Of a stretch of DNA of 64,000 nt, positions 18,759 through 26,317 are shown piece after piece. The stretch is taken from the NCBI GenBank assembly GCA_017480345.1, contig JAFVAU010000002.1, positions 60,338 through 124,337 on the forward strand, read 5' to 3'. The number at the start of each line of letters is the position of its first letter. The first letter of the stretch is position 1. The notes under the pieces are model-generated. The model was not told the origin of the DNA. It did no database searches and saw only the letters and a list, made by a program, of their open reading frames with translations. The position numbers and the translations under genes were made by a program. The stretch comes from Bacteroidales bacterium. GTDB taxonomy: Bacteria; Bacteroidota; Bacteroidia; Bacteroidales; UBA932.

Positions 18759-18874
18759 ATTTGGTGACAGTTAACTTATTGGATTACAGTTTGTTATAAT
18801 ACATTTCTCGTTCGATTTTTGAACGAGAAATAGTATGTAACGTGTTATGGTTCAGTTAGTTACTTGTCACTGGA
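18759..18874. repeat. Palindromic interspersed element, copy 3 (divergent)
   Basis: It has the same layout as copies 1 and 2: the left end ATTTGGTGACAGTTAAC starts one base after the queE stop, the central palindrome is at 18802-18831 (arms CATTTCTCGTTC / GAACGAGAAAT), and the right end is TAGTTACTTGTCACTGG. The sequences between the ends and the core have diverged, while the terminal GGTGACA/TGTCAC and the core are kept. That pattern fits selection on, or recent mobility of, the palindromic parts. Confidence 0.82.
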
Positions 18875-18877
18875 AAA

Positions 18878-18993
18878 TGGCTACAAAAAAGGTTCAGCAG
18901 TGTGGTAGGTTATGGAGCGAAGCGACGGGAGGGGTTTGGGGAGTCCTCTCCCCAATGAGTCGGAGACTTGGTGGCTACAAAAAAGGTTCAGCA
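18878..18993. repeat. 22-bp direct repeat duplicating part of the tRNA-Thr terminator
   Basis: TGGCTACAAAAAAGGTTCAGCA occurs at 18878-18899 and again at 18972-18993. The second copy is the distal arm of the tRNA-Thr terminator. Between them lies a G-rich segment with its own short hairpin (TTGGGGAG / CTCCCCAA near 18936-18955). This looks like a local duplication or an insertion scar. Confidence 0.6.
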
Positions 18994-19010
18994 AAAGCTG
19001 AACCTTTTTT
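18980..19010 (-). terminator. Rho-independent terminator of tRNA-Thr
   Basis: On the minus strand a perfect hairpin (AGGTTCAGC / GCTGAACCT arms) is followed by a T-run, and it begins one base after the tRNA 3' end. The A-tract on the other side makes it usable in both directions. Confidence 0.85.
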
Positions 19011-19011
19011 G

Positions 19012-19084
19012 AGCCACTCATCAGGCTCGAACTGACGACCTGCGCGTTACGAATGCGCTGCTCTACCGACTGAGCTAAAGTGGC
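19012..19084 (-). tRNA. tRNA-Thr (anticodon CGT)
   Basis: On the minus strand a 73-base cloverleaf can be drawn: acceptor GCCACTT pairing with GAGTGGC, D-arm GCTCAGTCGGTAGAGC, anticodon loop TTCGTAA (CGT, reading ACG threonine codons), and a T-arm with the AGTTCGAGC loop. The CCA end is not encoded. The closing base pair of the anticodon stem is an A-C mismatch (31/39). A matching promoter (TTG, 21 bases, TATATTTG at 19112-19119) lies 27 bases upstream, and a terminator follows immediately. Confidence 0.93.
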
Positions 19085-19111
19085 CTGACCGATTGTGATG
19101 AACCGGGACTG

Positions 19112-19143
19112 CAAATATACAAACAATTTTTGTAATTTTGCAA
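19112..19143 (-). promoter_or_regulatory. tRNA-Thr promoter, overlapping the divergent oxidoreductase promoter
   Basis: Minus strand: TTG (19141-19143), 21 bases, TATATTTG (19112-19119). On the plus strand, TAATTTTG at 19133-19140 is the -7 box for the flavoprotein gene at 19157. The two promoters overlap back to back. Confidence 0.6.
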
Positions 19144-19156
19144 CAAATTTCAATCT

Positions 19157-20608
19157 ATGCGTTCTGATATCATTGTCATCGGCGGGGGAGCCGCCGGGCT
19201 GATGGCGGCCGTAGGAGCCGCCCAGGTACTGGCCCAAAGTGAAAACGGGGGTACTGTAACCGTGTTGGAGAAGATGCCCAAAGCCGGGCGTAAGGTCATG
19301 ATTACCGGTAAGGGCCGATGCAATTTCACCAATGTGAAGGACTGGGGAGATTTCCAGGACCATATCAGGACGGACGTGAACTTCGTGAGCCCCGCCTGGC
19401 ACAACCTTACTCCGGAAGGGGTGATGGCGCTTTTCAAGCAAAACGGCATGCCCTCCGTGGTGGAACGCGGAGACCGTGCCTTCCCGGCCTCCCACATGGC
19501 CGGCGACGTGGTGGACACCCTGCTCCGGGCCTGCACCCTGAGCGGCGTGAAGGTGGTGACGGACTGCGAAGTGAAAACCATCGACATGAATGCCCGCGGC
19601 TTCTCCCTGGACTGTGTCCAGACCAGCCGCAAACAGGTGCGGGAAAGGGAGGAACTCACCATCGAGCCCGTGGAATACTCCTGCAAGAAACTTATCATCG
19701 CCACCGGCGGCCTCTCCTATCCCGGAACCGGTTCTACCGGAGACGGGTACATGTGGGCCCAGGAACTGGGACACAGCGTAGACGACTGTTACCCCAGCCT
19801 CACCGCCCTGGTGCCCATGGGCTACAAACAGGACCCTTCCCTGGCCGGAGAAATCAAGCAGGCCTTCCGCGGCCGCACCGTGTATGGCAAGACCAAGGAG
19901 CGCAAGATCGCACCCCTTCCCAAGTGGTATCCCACTTTTGAGAAACACATTGAGCGCATCACCCCGCTGAGCGAGCTGGGAGAGCTGCTGAACGGCAACA
20001 ACCTGGACAACGTGCAGCTGAGCCTGTATGTGAACGGAGACCTGGTGCAGCAGGAATTCGGAGACATCGAATTCACGGACGGCGGCCTGGAGGGCCCGCT
20101 GGGCTTCATGGTGAGCCGACGCGCCGTCAAGGCCCTGAATGACGGACACAAGGTGAGCCTTTCCATCGACCTGAAACCGGCCGTGGAACTGGAAAAACTG
20201 GACCAGGATGTGCATGCCAAGTGGGAGGAAGTCATTAACGACGAGCGCTCCAAGGGCCAGAGCTTCCAGCGCCTTTTCCGCATCATGCTGGGCAAACTCA
20301 TCCCCTGGAACCTCACCCTGGCCTTCCTGAAGATGAACGGCAAGGTGAGCGTGGATACGCTGGCATCGGCCTTGAAAGACTGGAAGATGGAGGTGGCCGG
20401 CTTCGTGGGCTTCGAGCGTTGCGTGGTCACCGCCGGCGGCATCTCCACATCGGAAATCACGGCCAAGACGCTGGAATCCAAGAAGCAGCCCGGCCTGTAC
20501 TTCGCGGGCGAAGTGCTGGACATGGATGCCGATACAGGCGGCTACAACCTCCAGCTGGCTTTCTCTACCGGCTACCTGGCCGGACAATCCGCAGCAAAAT
20601 CATTATAA
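19157..20608 (+). CDS. BaiN/HI0933-family FAD-dependent oxidoreductase
   Basis: 483 aa flavoprotein. The N-terminal dinucleotide-binding motif is IIVIGGGAAGLMAA (~5-18). The family hallmark KAGRKVMITGKGRCNFTN (~48-65), LIIATGGLSYPGTGSTGDGY (~180) and the C-terminal FAGEVLDMDADTGGYNLQLAF (~455) identify the HI0933/BaiN group. Physiological substrate is uncertain: BaiN reduces bile-acid intermediates in clostridia, but most homologues are uncharacterised. It starts 16 bases after an AT-rich promoter and is followed six bases later by the FKBP gene. Confidence 0.9.
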   Translation: MRSDIIVIGGGAAGLMAAVGAAQVLAQSENGGTVTVLEKMPKAGRKVMITGKGRCNFTNVKDWGDFQDHIRTDVNFVSPAWHNLTPEGVMALFKQNGMPSVVERGDRAFPASHMAGDVVDTLLRACTLSGVKVVTDCEVKTIDMNARGFSLDCVQTSRKQVREREELTIEPVEYSCKKLIIATGGLSYPGTGSTGDGYMWAQELGHSVDDCYPSLTALVPMGYKQDPSLAGEIKQAFRGRTVYGKTKERKIAPLPKWYPTFEKHIERITPLSELGELLNGNNLDNVQLSLYVNGDLVQQEFGDIEFTDGGLEGPLGFMVSRRAVKALNDGHKVSLSIDLKPAVELEKLDQDVHAKWEEVINDERSKGQSFQRLFRIMLGKLIPWNLTLAFLKMNGKVSVDTLASALKDWKMEVAGFVGFERCVVTAGGISTSEITAKTLESKKQPGLYFAGEVLDMDADTGGYNLQLAFSTGYLAGQSAAKSL

Positions 20609-20614
20609 TACATT

Positions 20615-21217
20615 ATGGATAAAAAATCTTACGCATTTGGAATGAGCGTGGCATCCAGCTTCTACCAGCAGGGTATCCACGTGGCAAACGTTGACGACTT
20701 CCTGAAAGGTCTGAAGGATATGCTCACCGGCGGCAAGCTGGAAATCTCCATGGATGAGGCCGGTGCCGCCCTGGAAGCCTTCTACAAGGAACTGGAGGAG
20801 GAAACCTCCGAGCGGGCCGCCGCAGCCGGCGCCGCCGCCAAGGCCGAAGGGGAGAAATTCCTGGCCCAGATGGCCAAAGACCCTGAGGTGAAAGCCACGG
20901 GCAGCGGCCTCATGTACAAAGTAATCAAGGAAGGGACCGGCCGCAAGCCCAAGGCTACGGACAAGGTGTACTGCCACTACGAGGGCACTTTCCCGGACGG
21001 AAGGGTCTTCGACAGCTCCTACAAGAGGGGAGAGCCCATTGAGTTCGGCCTCAATCAGGTGATCAAGGGCTGGACCGAGGGTCTGCAGCTCATGAGCGAA
21101 GGCGCCAAGTACGAGCTTTATCTGCCGTACCACCTGGCCTATGGCGAAAGCGGCACCCAGGGCATCCCTCCCTGCAGCGCCCTCAAATTTGTGGTGGAAC
21201 TGATCGAAGTCAGATAA
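20615..21217 (+). CDS. FKBP-type peptidyl-prolyl cis-trans isomerase
   Basis: 200 aa. An N-terminal Mip/FkpA-like dimerisation helix region (~1-90, FGMSVASSFYQQGI ... FYKELEEET) precedes a complete FKBP domain (~100-200: VYCHYEGTFPDGRVFDSSY, GLNQVIKGWTEGLQLM, YHLAYGESG, LKFVVELIEV). No signal peptide is visible, so it is probably cytoplasmic or the start is downstream of an unseen leader. It catalyses proline isomerisation during folding. Its stop is followed at once by the pnuC start. Confidence 0.92.
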   Translation: MDKKSYAFGMSVASSFYQQGIHVANVDDFLKGLKDMLTGGKLEISMDEAGAALEAFYKELEEETSERAAAAGAAAKAEGEKFLAQMAKDPEVKATGSGLMYKVIKEGTGRKPKATDKVYCHYEGTFPDGRVFDSSYKRGEPIEFGLNQVIKGWTEGLQLMSEGAKYELYLPYHLAYGESGTQGIPPCSALKFVVELIEVR

Positions 21218-21838
21218 TTGGAAGCGATAATCCTGGCCATTGAGATTTTTGCAGCGGTCACCGGCGTCCTCTATGTGGTGCTGGAGATCCTGCAAAAGAA
21301 CAGCATGTGGGTGGTGGGCATCCTCACGGGTGCCGCCTGCGCCTTCAGCTTTGGCGTGCAGCAGGTATGGGCCTCCATGGGGCTCAACGTCTATTACATG
21401 GTCATTTCCGTGGTGGGCTTCATCCAGTGGAAAAAGGCCAGCGAGGCCGTTCAGGAAGGGGAAATCCACCTGACGCCGCTTTCCCGGAAGGCGGCCCTTT
21501 GGAGCGCCGTCCTTTTTGTGCTGCTCACGCCCGTGCTCATGTTCATCCTGCGGAAGGCCGGAGACGCCGCCCCGCAGTGGGACGCCCTGGCCACCATCCT
21601 GAGCGTCATCGCCACCTGGTGGCTGGCCCAGAGCTATCTGGAACAGTGGATGCTCTGGATTGTGGCCGATATCCTCTCCACCATCCTCTGCCTCACCACC
21701 GGACAGTATGCCATGGCGCTCATGTACCTGGCCTACACGGCCAGCGCAGTCTATGGATACTTCCATTGGAAAAAGCATGGAAAATACGTAACTTTACAAG
21801 GTGGAGTGAAGGGAGATTCTTCACTTCGTTCAGAATGA
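21218..21838 (+). CDS. pnuC: Nicotinamide riboside/mononucleotide transporter PnuC
   Basis: 206 aa with about seven membrane helices. PnuC marks include FAAVTGVLYVVLEILQKNSMW (~8-28), the central GFIQWKK, and the C-terminal WIVADILSTILC...YTASAVYGYFHWKK. The TTG start at 21218 directly abuts the FKBP stop; no better ATG precedes the first helix. It imports NAD precursors. The last dozen codons (after HGKYVTLQ) come from an interspersed repeat (21811-21840) and end in SSLRSE, so the native stop appears to have been replaced. Confidence 0.9.
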   Translation: MEAIILAIEIFAAVTGVLYVVLEILQKNSMWVVGILTGAACAFSFGVQQVWASMGLNVYYMVISVVGFIQWKKASEAVQEGEIHLTPLSRKAALWSAVLFVLLTPVLMFILRKAGDAAPQWDALATILSVIATWWLAQSYLEQWMLWIVADILSTILCLTTGQYAMALMYLAYTASAVYGYFHWKKHGKYVTLQGGVKGDSSLRSE

Positions 21839-21840
21839 CA
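21811..21840 (+). repeat. Interspersed repeat fused to the pnuC 3' end
   Basis: The sequence GGGAGATTCTTCACTTCGTT followed by CAGAATGACA is of a type that I recognise as a common interspersed repeat in Bacteroidota and other bacterial genomes. It is partly self-complementary around CACTTCGTTCAG. Here it supplies the last codons and stop codon of pnuC and ends six bases before the next gene. Confidence 0.65.
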
Positions 21841-21845
21841 GGAAT

Positions 21846-22661
21846 ATGGCACTTTTGATTGTTGACTGCGGCGCCACCAAGACAGACTGGTGCGTAGTGG
21901 AAGGGAAACAGACCCGGAATGTCCGTACGGCCGGCTTCAACCTGGCCCATACGTCGGCCGATACCTTGAAAGGGATCCTGGATTCGGCGGCGGAGCAAGT
22001 GGGCCCGGACATTCAGGACATGCATTTCTATGCGGCCGGCCTGGTGGGAGAATCTCCCGTGGATCTGGCTTCCTGGTTCCCCGGCGCCACCATCGAGTAC
22101 GCCTCCGACATGCTGGGAGCCGCCAGGGCTGTCTGTGGCAGGAAGAAGGGCGTGGCAGCCATTCTGGGCACCGGGGCCAATACCTGTTCGTATGACGGGC
22201 AGAACATTGGCTGGAAGGTGAACTGCGGTGGTTTCATCATCGGAGACGAGGGCGCCGGTTCCGTGTTGGGAAAACTGTTTATCACGGACTACCTGAAGGC
22301 CTATATGCCGCAGGATATCCTCAAGGAGTTCCAGGACAAATACCAGCTGGACTACGTCACGGTTGTGAAAAACGTGTACAGCGGCCCCGCTCCGGCGCGT
22401 TTTCTGGGTGGTTTTGCGCCGTTCATCCTGTCCCATTACCAGGATTCCGAATATGTGCGGAACCTGGTGGACGGCAACTTCCGCGGACTGTTTGAAAGGA
22501 CGCTTTCCCAGTACGACAAAGAGCTTCCCGTGGGCGTAGTGGGCGGCTTCGGAAACGCCTGCAAGGACATTCTCCTGCGCCTTGGAAAGGAATACGGCGT
22601 CCGCTTCTCCCGTTTCATGGCCAGCCCCATAGAAGGCCTCATCGAGTACCATGCCCTATAA
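21846..22661 (+). CDS. BadF/BadG/BcrA-type ATPase, probable N-acetylglucosamine kinase-like
   Basis: 271 aa ASKHA-fold kinase. The phosphate-1 motif LLIVDCGATKTDWCVV (~3-18), adenosine/phosphate-2 region AILGTGANTCSYDG (~103-116) and GDEGAGSVLGK (~130-140) fit the BadF/BadG family, whose Bacteroidota members are generally annotated as N-acetylglucosamine kinases. The sugar specificity is inferred from family only. It overlaps recR by 11 bases. Confidence 0.85.
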   Translation: MALLIVDCGATKTDWCVVEGKQTRNVRTAGFNLAHTSADTLKGILDSAAEQVGPDIQDMHFYAAGLVGESPVDLASWFPGATIEYASDMLGAARAVCGRKKGVAAILGTGANTCSYDGQNIGWKVNCGGFIIGDEGAGSVLGKLFITDYLKAYMPQDILKEFQDKYQLDYVTVVKNVYSGPAPARFLGGFAPFILSHYQDSEYVRNLVDGNFRGLFERTLSQYDKELPVGVVGGFGNACKDILLRLGKEYGVRFSRFMASPIEGLIEYHAL

Positions 22662-23277
22662 AGAGACTTACCCTTCGGCCCTCCTTACCGATGCGGTGGA
22701 GGCCATCAGCTCGCTTCCCGGCGTGGGCCGGCGGAGTGCGCTGCGGCTGGCGCTCCACCTGCTCCGGCAACCGGCCGAAAATGTGCACCACTTTACATCG
22801 GCCATTGACAACCTGCGGGACCATGTGCGCTATTGCAAGCGCTGCCGCATGATTTCCGACGACGAGCTGTGCTCCATCTGCTCGGACCATACGCGGGACC
22901 GGAACCTCATCTGCGTGGTGGCCAGCGTGAAGGATGTGATGAGCATAGAGGCCACGGGGCAGTACCACGGCGTGTACCATGTGCTGGGCGGCATCATTTC
23001 GCCCATTGCGGGGGTGGGCCCCTCGGACCTCACCATCCGTGAGCTTACGGAAAGGCTCCAGGCAGCAGAGAACCCTTCCGGGGTGGAAATCCTCCTGGCC
23101 CTGAGCGGAGACGTGGAGGGGGAGACCACCGCCTTTTACATTTATCGGCAAATAGAATCTTACGGGGTAAAAGTGACCTCCCTGGCCCGCGGACTGGGCT
23201 TCGGGGACGACCTCGAATATGCGGATTCCCTCACCCTGGGCCGCTCCATAACCAATAGACAAATCTTTAAACCTTAA
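22651..23277 (+). CDS. recR: Recombination mediator protein RecR
   Basis: 208 aa. A helix-hairpin-helix (SSLPGVGRRSALRLALHLL, ~20-38), a four-Cys zinc finger (CKRCRM...CSIC, ~59-75) and a Toprim domain (ICVVASVKDVMSIEATG ~90, ALSGDVEGETTAFYI ~150) are in order. It acts with RecO and RecF to load RecA at gaps. Length and motifs are standard. It overlaps the upstream kinase gene and ends three bases before the GltD-like gene. Confidence 0.96.
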   Translation: MPYKETYPSALLTDAVEAISSLPGVGRRSALRLALHLLRQPAENVHHFTSAIDNLRDHVRYCKRCRMISDDELCSICSDHTRDRNLICVVASVKDVMSIEATGQYHGVYHVLGGIISPIAGVGPSDLTIRELTERLQAAENPSGVEILLALSGDVEGETTAFYIYRQIESYGVKVTSLARGLGFGDDLEYADSLTLGRSITNRQIFKP

Positions 23278-23280
23278 GAT

Positions 23281-24591
23281 ATGGCTGAATCTTGCTCCAA
23301 CAGAAGTGACGTAGTGGTAAGTCCTTCCCCCGAGGGGAAGGATTTAGGTAGGGGGCAACGTCGAGATCCTCTGGACAACGCTGGCGAAGCGCAGCGTTGC
23401 CTGCTTTGTAAAAAGCCCAAATGTGCTTTGCAAGGTTGTCCTGTGCATACTCCGGTGCCGGAGTGCATGCTCCTTTACCGCCAGGGAAGGCTGGAAGAAG
23501 CCGGCCGCCTGCTTTTCCGCAACAACCCGCTGTCGGCCGTTACCTCGCTGGTATGTGACTGGAAGCAGTTCTGCTACGGGCACTGCGTGCTCAATGTGAA
23601 GCAGAATCCTGTGCGCTGGTACGAGATTGAGCAAGAGATTTCCGGCGCCTATCTGAGCACCCATCGGCTGGAGCGTCAGTCCCTGGAATTCACCGGAGAC
23701 CGCATTGCCATCGTGGGCGCCGGTCCTGCCGGCATTGCAGCGGCCGTCTGGCTGTACGAGGCTGGGGCAGAGGTGGTTATCTATGACTCCAACCCCCGCA
23801 TGGGCGGCGTCCTGCGCTATGGCATCCCGGCTTTCCGTTTAGACAAGAAATACTGCGACGCCTACGAAGCTATGCTGGCCGATGCCGGCGTGGAATTCCA
23901 TGGCGGTGTCCACCTGGGCAAGGACATCACGCTGGAGGAATTGTCGGCCTCCTATGATGCCGTGCTCCTGGCCGCCGGGGCCGAAAAGCCCGCCACTCTC
24001 CGCATCCCCGGAGAGGAGAGGGCGGTGCAGGCCCTGCCTTTCCTGAAGGAGCCGTCGGCCTTCAAGCTGGGAAAGAAGGTCATCGTGATTGGCGGCGGCA
24101 ACGTGGCCATGGATGCCTGCCGCACGGCCGTCCGCCAGGGAGCCGAAACCTGGGTGTACTACCGCAAAACCTTCGAGAACATGCCCGCCAACCCGATAGA
24201 AGTGGAGGAGGCCAAGGCCGATGGCGTCCGGTTCAAGGTATTCCAGGCTCCGGTGGAGGTGAAGGAGGGCGGCGTGGTGTTCCGCGACTGCGAGAACGTG
24301 GTGCCGGAGGACGGCGGCCGCGTGGTCACGCGCATTATTGACGGAACGGACCACTTTGTGGAGTGTGACACGCTGCTGACGGCCATCAGCGAGAAGCCGG
24401 ATTTCAAGCTGTTCGGAGATGCGCCCGTGGTGCTGAATGAGTGGGGCTGGCCCGTCCTTTCCGAAGGACAGAAGGTGGAAGGCCTCAAGAATGTCTGGGT
24501 GGCCGGAGACTTCTGTCTGGGTCCTAAGACGGTGGTAGAGGCCGTGGGCAGCGCCCGTACGGCCATTGACGATATGATGAAGAGTTTATGA
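23281..24591 (+). CDS. GltD-like NADPH-dependent oxidoreductase with a repeat-derived N-terminal extension
   Basis: 436 aa. The N-terminal iron-sulfur cysteines (RCLLCKKPKCALQGCPV, ~39-55) and two dinucleotide-binding motifs (IAIVGAGPAGIAAA ~142; VIVIGGGNVAMDA ~265) match the glutamate synthase small-subunit family. No partner large subunit is adjacent, so it is probably a stand-alone oxidoreductase. Codons ~14-25 (VSPSPEGKDLGRG) are encoded by an interspersed repeat at 23321-23355, giving an unusual leader before the conserved region. The start used here is the ATG at 23281; the native start may have been lost on repeat insertion. It overlaps queC by four bases. Confidence 0.87.
   Translation: MAESCSNRSDVVVSPSPEGKDLGRGQRRDPLDNAGEAQRCLLCKKPKCALQGCPVHTPVPECMLLYRQGRLEEAGRLLFRNNPLSAVTSLVCDWKQFCYGHCVLNVKQNPVRWYEIEQEISGAYLSTHRLERQSLEFTGDRIAIVGAGPAGIAAAVWLYEAGAEVVIYDSNPRMGGVLRYGIPAFRLDKKYCDAYEAMLADAGVEFHGGVHLGKDITLEELSASYDAVLLAAGAEKPATLRIPGEERAVQALPFLKEPSAFKLGKKVIVIGGGNVAMDACRTAVRQGAETWVYYRKTFENMPANPIEVEEAKADGVRFKVFQAPVEVKEGGVVFRDCENVVPEDGGRVVTRIIDGTDHFVECDTLLTAISEKPDFKLFGDAPVVLNEWGWPVLSEGQKVEGLKNVWVAGDFCLGPKTVVEAVGSARTAIDDMMKSL
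23321..23355 (-). repeat. Interspersed repeat inside the GltD-like coding region
   Basis: Read in reverse, this is CCCCCTACCTAAATCC followed by TTCCCCTCGGGGGAAGGAC. It matches the intergenic copy at 42266-42300 at most positions, including a CTAAATCC core and a palindromic GGAAGG/CCTTCC-type tail. It lies in frame near codon 14 of the gene. Confidence 0.75.
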
Positions 24592-25229
24592 AAAGCGTTT
24601 TGATATATTCCGGTGGGCTGGACAGCACCACCCTGCTGTATGAGTATAAGGATAGCATTGCGCTGGCCGTCACCTTCGACTACGGCTCCAAGCACAACGC
24701 GCGGGAGATAGCCTGCGCCAAAGAAAACTGCAAGCGGCTGGGTATCAAGCATCTCATTATCCCGTTGGGCTTTATCGGCCAGTATTTCAAGAGCGACTTG
24801 CTGCAAAGCGGGGGAGAGATTCCCGAAGGCTCTTATGCCGATGAAAATATGAAAAGCACCGTGGTGCCCTTCCGGAACGGTATCATGCTGGCGGTGGCGG
24901 CCGGCCTGGCGGAGAGTTACGAGCTGGATGCCGTGATGCTGGCCAACCACAGCGGAGACCATGCCATCTACCCGGACTGCCGGCCGGAGTTCATCGATGC
25001 CTTTGCCGCCGCCGTGGAGGCGGGTACCTACAACGGTGTGAAGGTGGTTTCCCCGTACTGCAACATTACCAAGCGGGATATCGCCCTTCGCGGCAGGGCC
25101 TTGGGCCTGGACTATTCCCTCACCTATTCCTGCTACAAGGGCGGGGAGAAGCACTGCGGCAAGTGCGGCACCTGCATGGAGCGCAAAGAGGCCCTCTCCG
25201 GCTTCGACCCCACCGACTACGAGGCTTAA
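24588..25229 (+). CDS. queC: 7-cyano-7-deazaguanine (preQ0) synthase QueC
   Basis: 213 aa. The N-terminal PP-loop SVLIYSGGLDSTTLLYEY (~3-20) and the four-Cys zinc motif near the end (CYKGGEKHCGKCGTC, ~182-196) identify QueC, which converts CDG to preQ0 using ATP and ammonia. Length is normal. It overlaps the GltD-like gene by four bases, and its stop overlaps the stop of the convergent corA gene. It completes the preQ0 set begun by queD/queE at 17.8 kb. Confidence 0.96.
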   Translation: MKSVLIYSGGLDSTTLLYEYKDSIALAVTFDYGSKHNAREIACAKENCKRLGIKHLIIPLGFIGQYFKSDLLQSGGEIPEGSYADENMKSTVVPFRNGIMLAVAAGLAESYELDAVMLANHSGDHAIYPDCRPEFIDAFAAAVEAGTYNGVKVVSPYCNITKRDIALRGRALGLDYSLTYSCYKGGEKHCGKCGTCMERKEALSGFDPTDYEA

Positions 25230-26191
25230 AGGAGTTTCTTGCGGCGGAACAGGTACCAGACCAGCAGGCAGCTCAGGATCATGACGGCCAGGATGATGAC
25301 CCAGTTCCAGAAGTTGGCGTTGGGTTCATCGGCCCCGATGATGGGCAGGCGCACGTTCATGCCGTAGAAGCCGGCGATGAGGGTGGGCGGCATCAGGAAC
25401 ACGGAAACCACGGCCAGGATCTTCATGATCTTGTTCTGTTCCAGGTTGATGAGACCCACCACGGTGTCTTGCAGGTATTCCAGACGCTCGAAGCAGAAGT
25501 TGGTGTGGCTTAGGAGGGAAGTGATATCCTGCAGGAGCACGTTGAGGCGGTTCTCCAGGCTGCGAGGCACCTTGGTGGAGCGCATGAGGTTGGAGATGAG
25601 GCGCTGCTTGTCCACCACGTTCTCGCGGACGATCATGGTGTTTTCCTGCATCTGGGAAATGTCAATCAGCAGTTCCTGGTCTATGTCTTCCTGGTCGTTG
25701 ATTTGCTTGGCGTACTGGGAAATCTCCTTGGACAGGAGCTCGATCATGTCGGCATCCAGGTCTACACGTTGGTCCAGGATGCTGGCGAAAACGCTGAAAC
25801 CGGAGGGGTATTGCCGCGGATTCACCTGCAGGCGGCGCTGCAGTTCCGTGAAGGAGCGCAGCGGCACCTCGCGGAGCGTGGCCAGGGTATCGTCCACAAT
25901 GGTGAACGACACGGCTTGCATCATGTATTCTTCCGGGCCCGGGGTGAGGAAGTTGGTGTTGGCGAAGATGGCGTCGTCCGTCTCGAAATAACGGGACGAA
26001 GACTCAATTTCCTCCGCCTGCGCACGGCTTTGGATTTCGGTGCCCATGAAGCCTTCCACGGCACGTTTTTCGTCCCCGGTGGGCTGCACCAGGTCTATCC
26101 ATACCGTCTCCTCGAGCTTGATGTTCTGGAAGTCTTTCTCCGACTGGGAGAGGAGAATTTTTCCGTTTTCTTTGTAGAAGATACTCAGCAT
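25226..26191 (-). CDS. corA: CorA-family divalent cation transporter
   Basis: 321 aa from the ATG at 26191. A long cytoplasmic N-terminal domain is followed by two C-terminal membrane helices. The signature YGMNV sits at the end of the first helix (IAGFYGMNV, ~263), and a basic tail (FRRKKLL) ends the protein. It should transport Mg2+ or another divalent cation as a pentamer. The frame is open to 26272 with a TTG, but a consensus promoter ends just before that point, so the ATG with an ~80-base leader is preferred. The stop codons of corA and queC overlap tail to tail. Confidence 0.93.
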   Translation of the reverse strand: MLSIFYKENGKILLSQSEKDFQNIKLEETVWIDLVQPTGDEKRAVEGFMGTEIQSRAQAEEIESSSRYFETDDAIFANTNFLTPGPEEYMMQAVSFTIVDDTLATLREVPLRSFTELQRRLQVNPRQYPSGFSVFASILDQRVDLDADMIELLSKEISQYAKQINDQEDIDQELLIDISQMQENTMIVRENVVDKQRLISNLMRSTKVPRSLENRLNVLLQDITSLLSHTNFCFERLEYLQDTVVGLINLEQNKIMKILAVVSVFLMPPTLIAGFYGMNVRLPIIGADEPNANFWNWVIILAVMILSCLLVWYLFRRKKLL

Positions 26192-26277
26192 ATCTCTTTT
26201 CTGTTTTAGCTCCGGGCCAGTCGCACCGGATGGATTAACGTATATGAACCAGCTCGCATTACGGAAAAGCAAGCAGG

Positions 26278-26308
26278 CAAAAGTACGGAAAAATATTGTA
26301 AAAACAAA
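26278..26308 (-). promoter_or_regulatory. corA promoter with a predicted ~80-base leader
   Basis: Minus strand: TTTG (26305-26308), 19 bases, TACTTTTG (26278-26285), an exact TAnnTTTG match. The predicted leader to the ATG at 26191 is about 80 bases. I see no recognised riboswitch fold in it. Confidence 0.6.
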
Positions 26309-26317
26309 TACTTCGGC

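Noticed and set aside
26192-26277. Magnesium riboswitch in the corA leader
   Set aside because: The leader is ~80 bases and I could not find the conserved elements of a known Mg2+ riboswitch.
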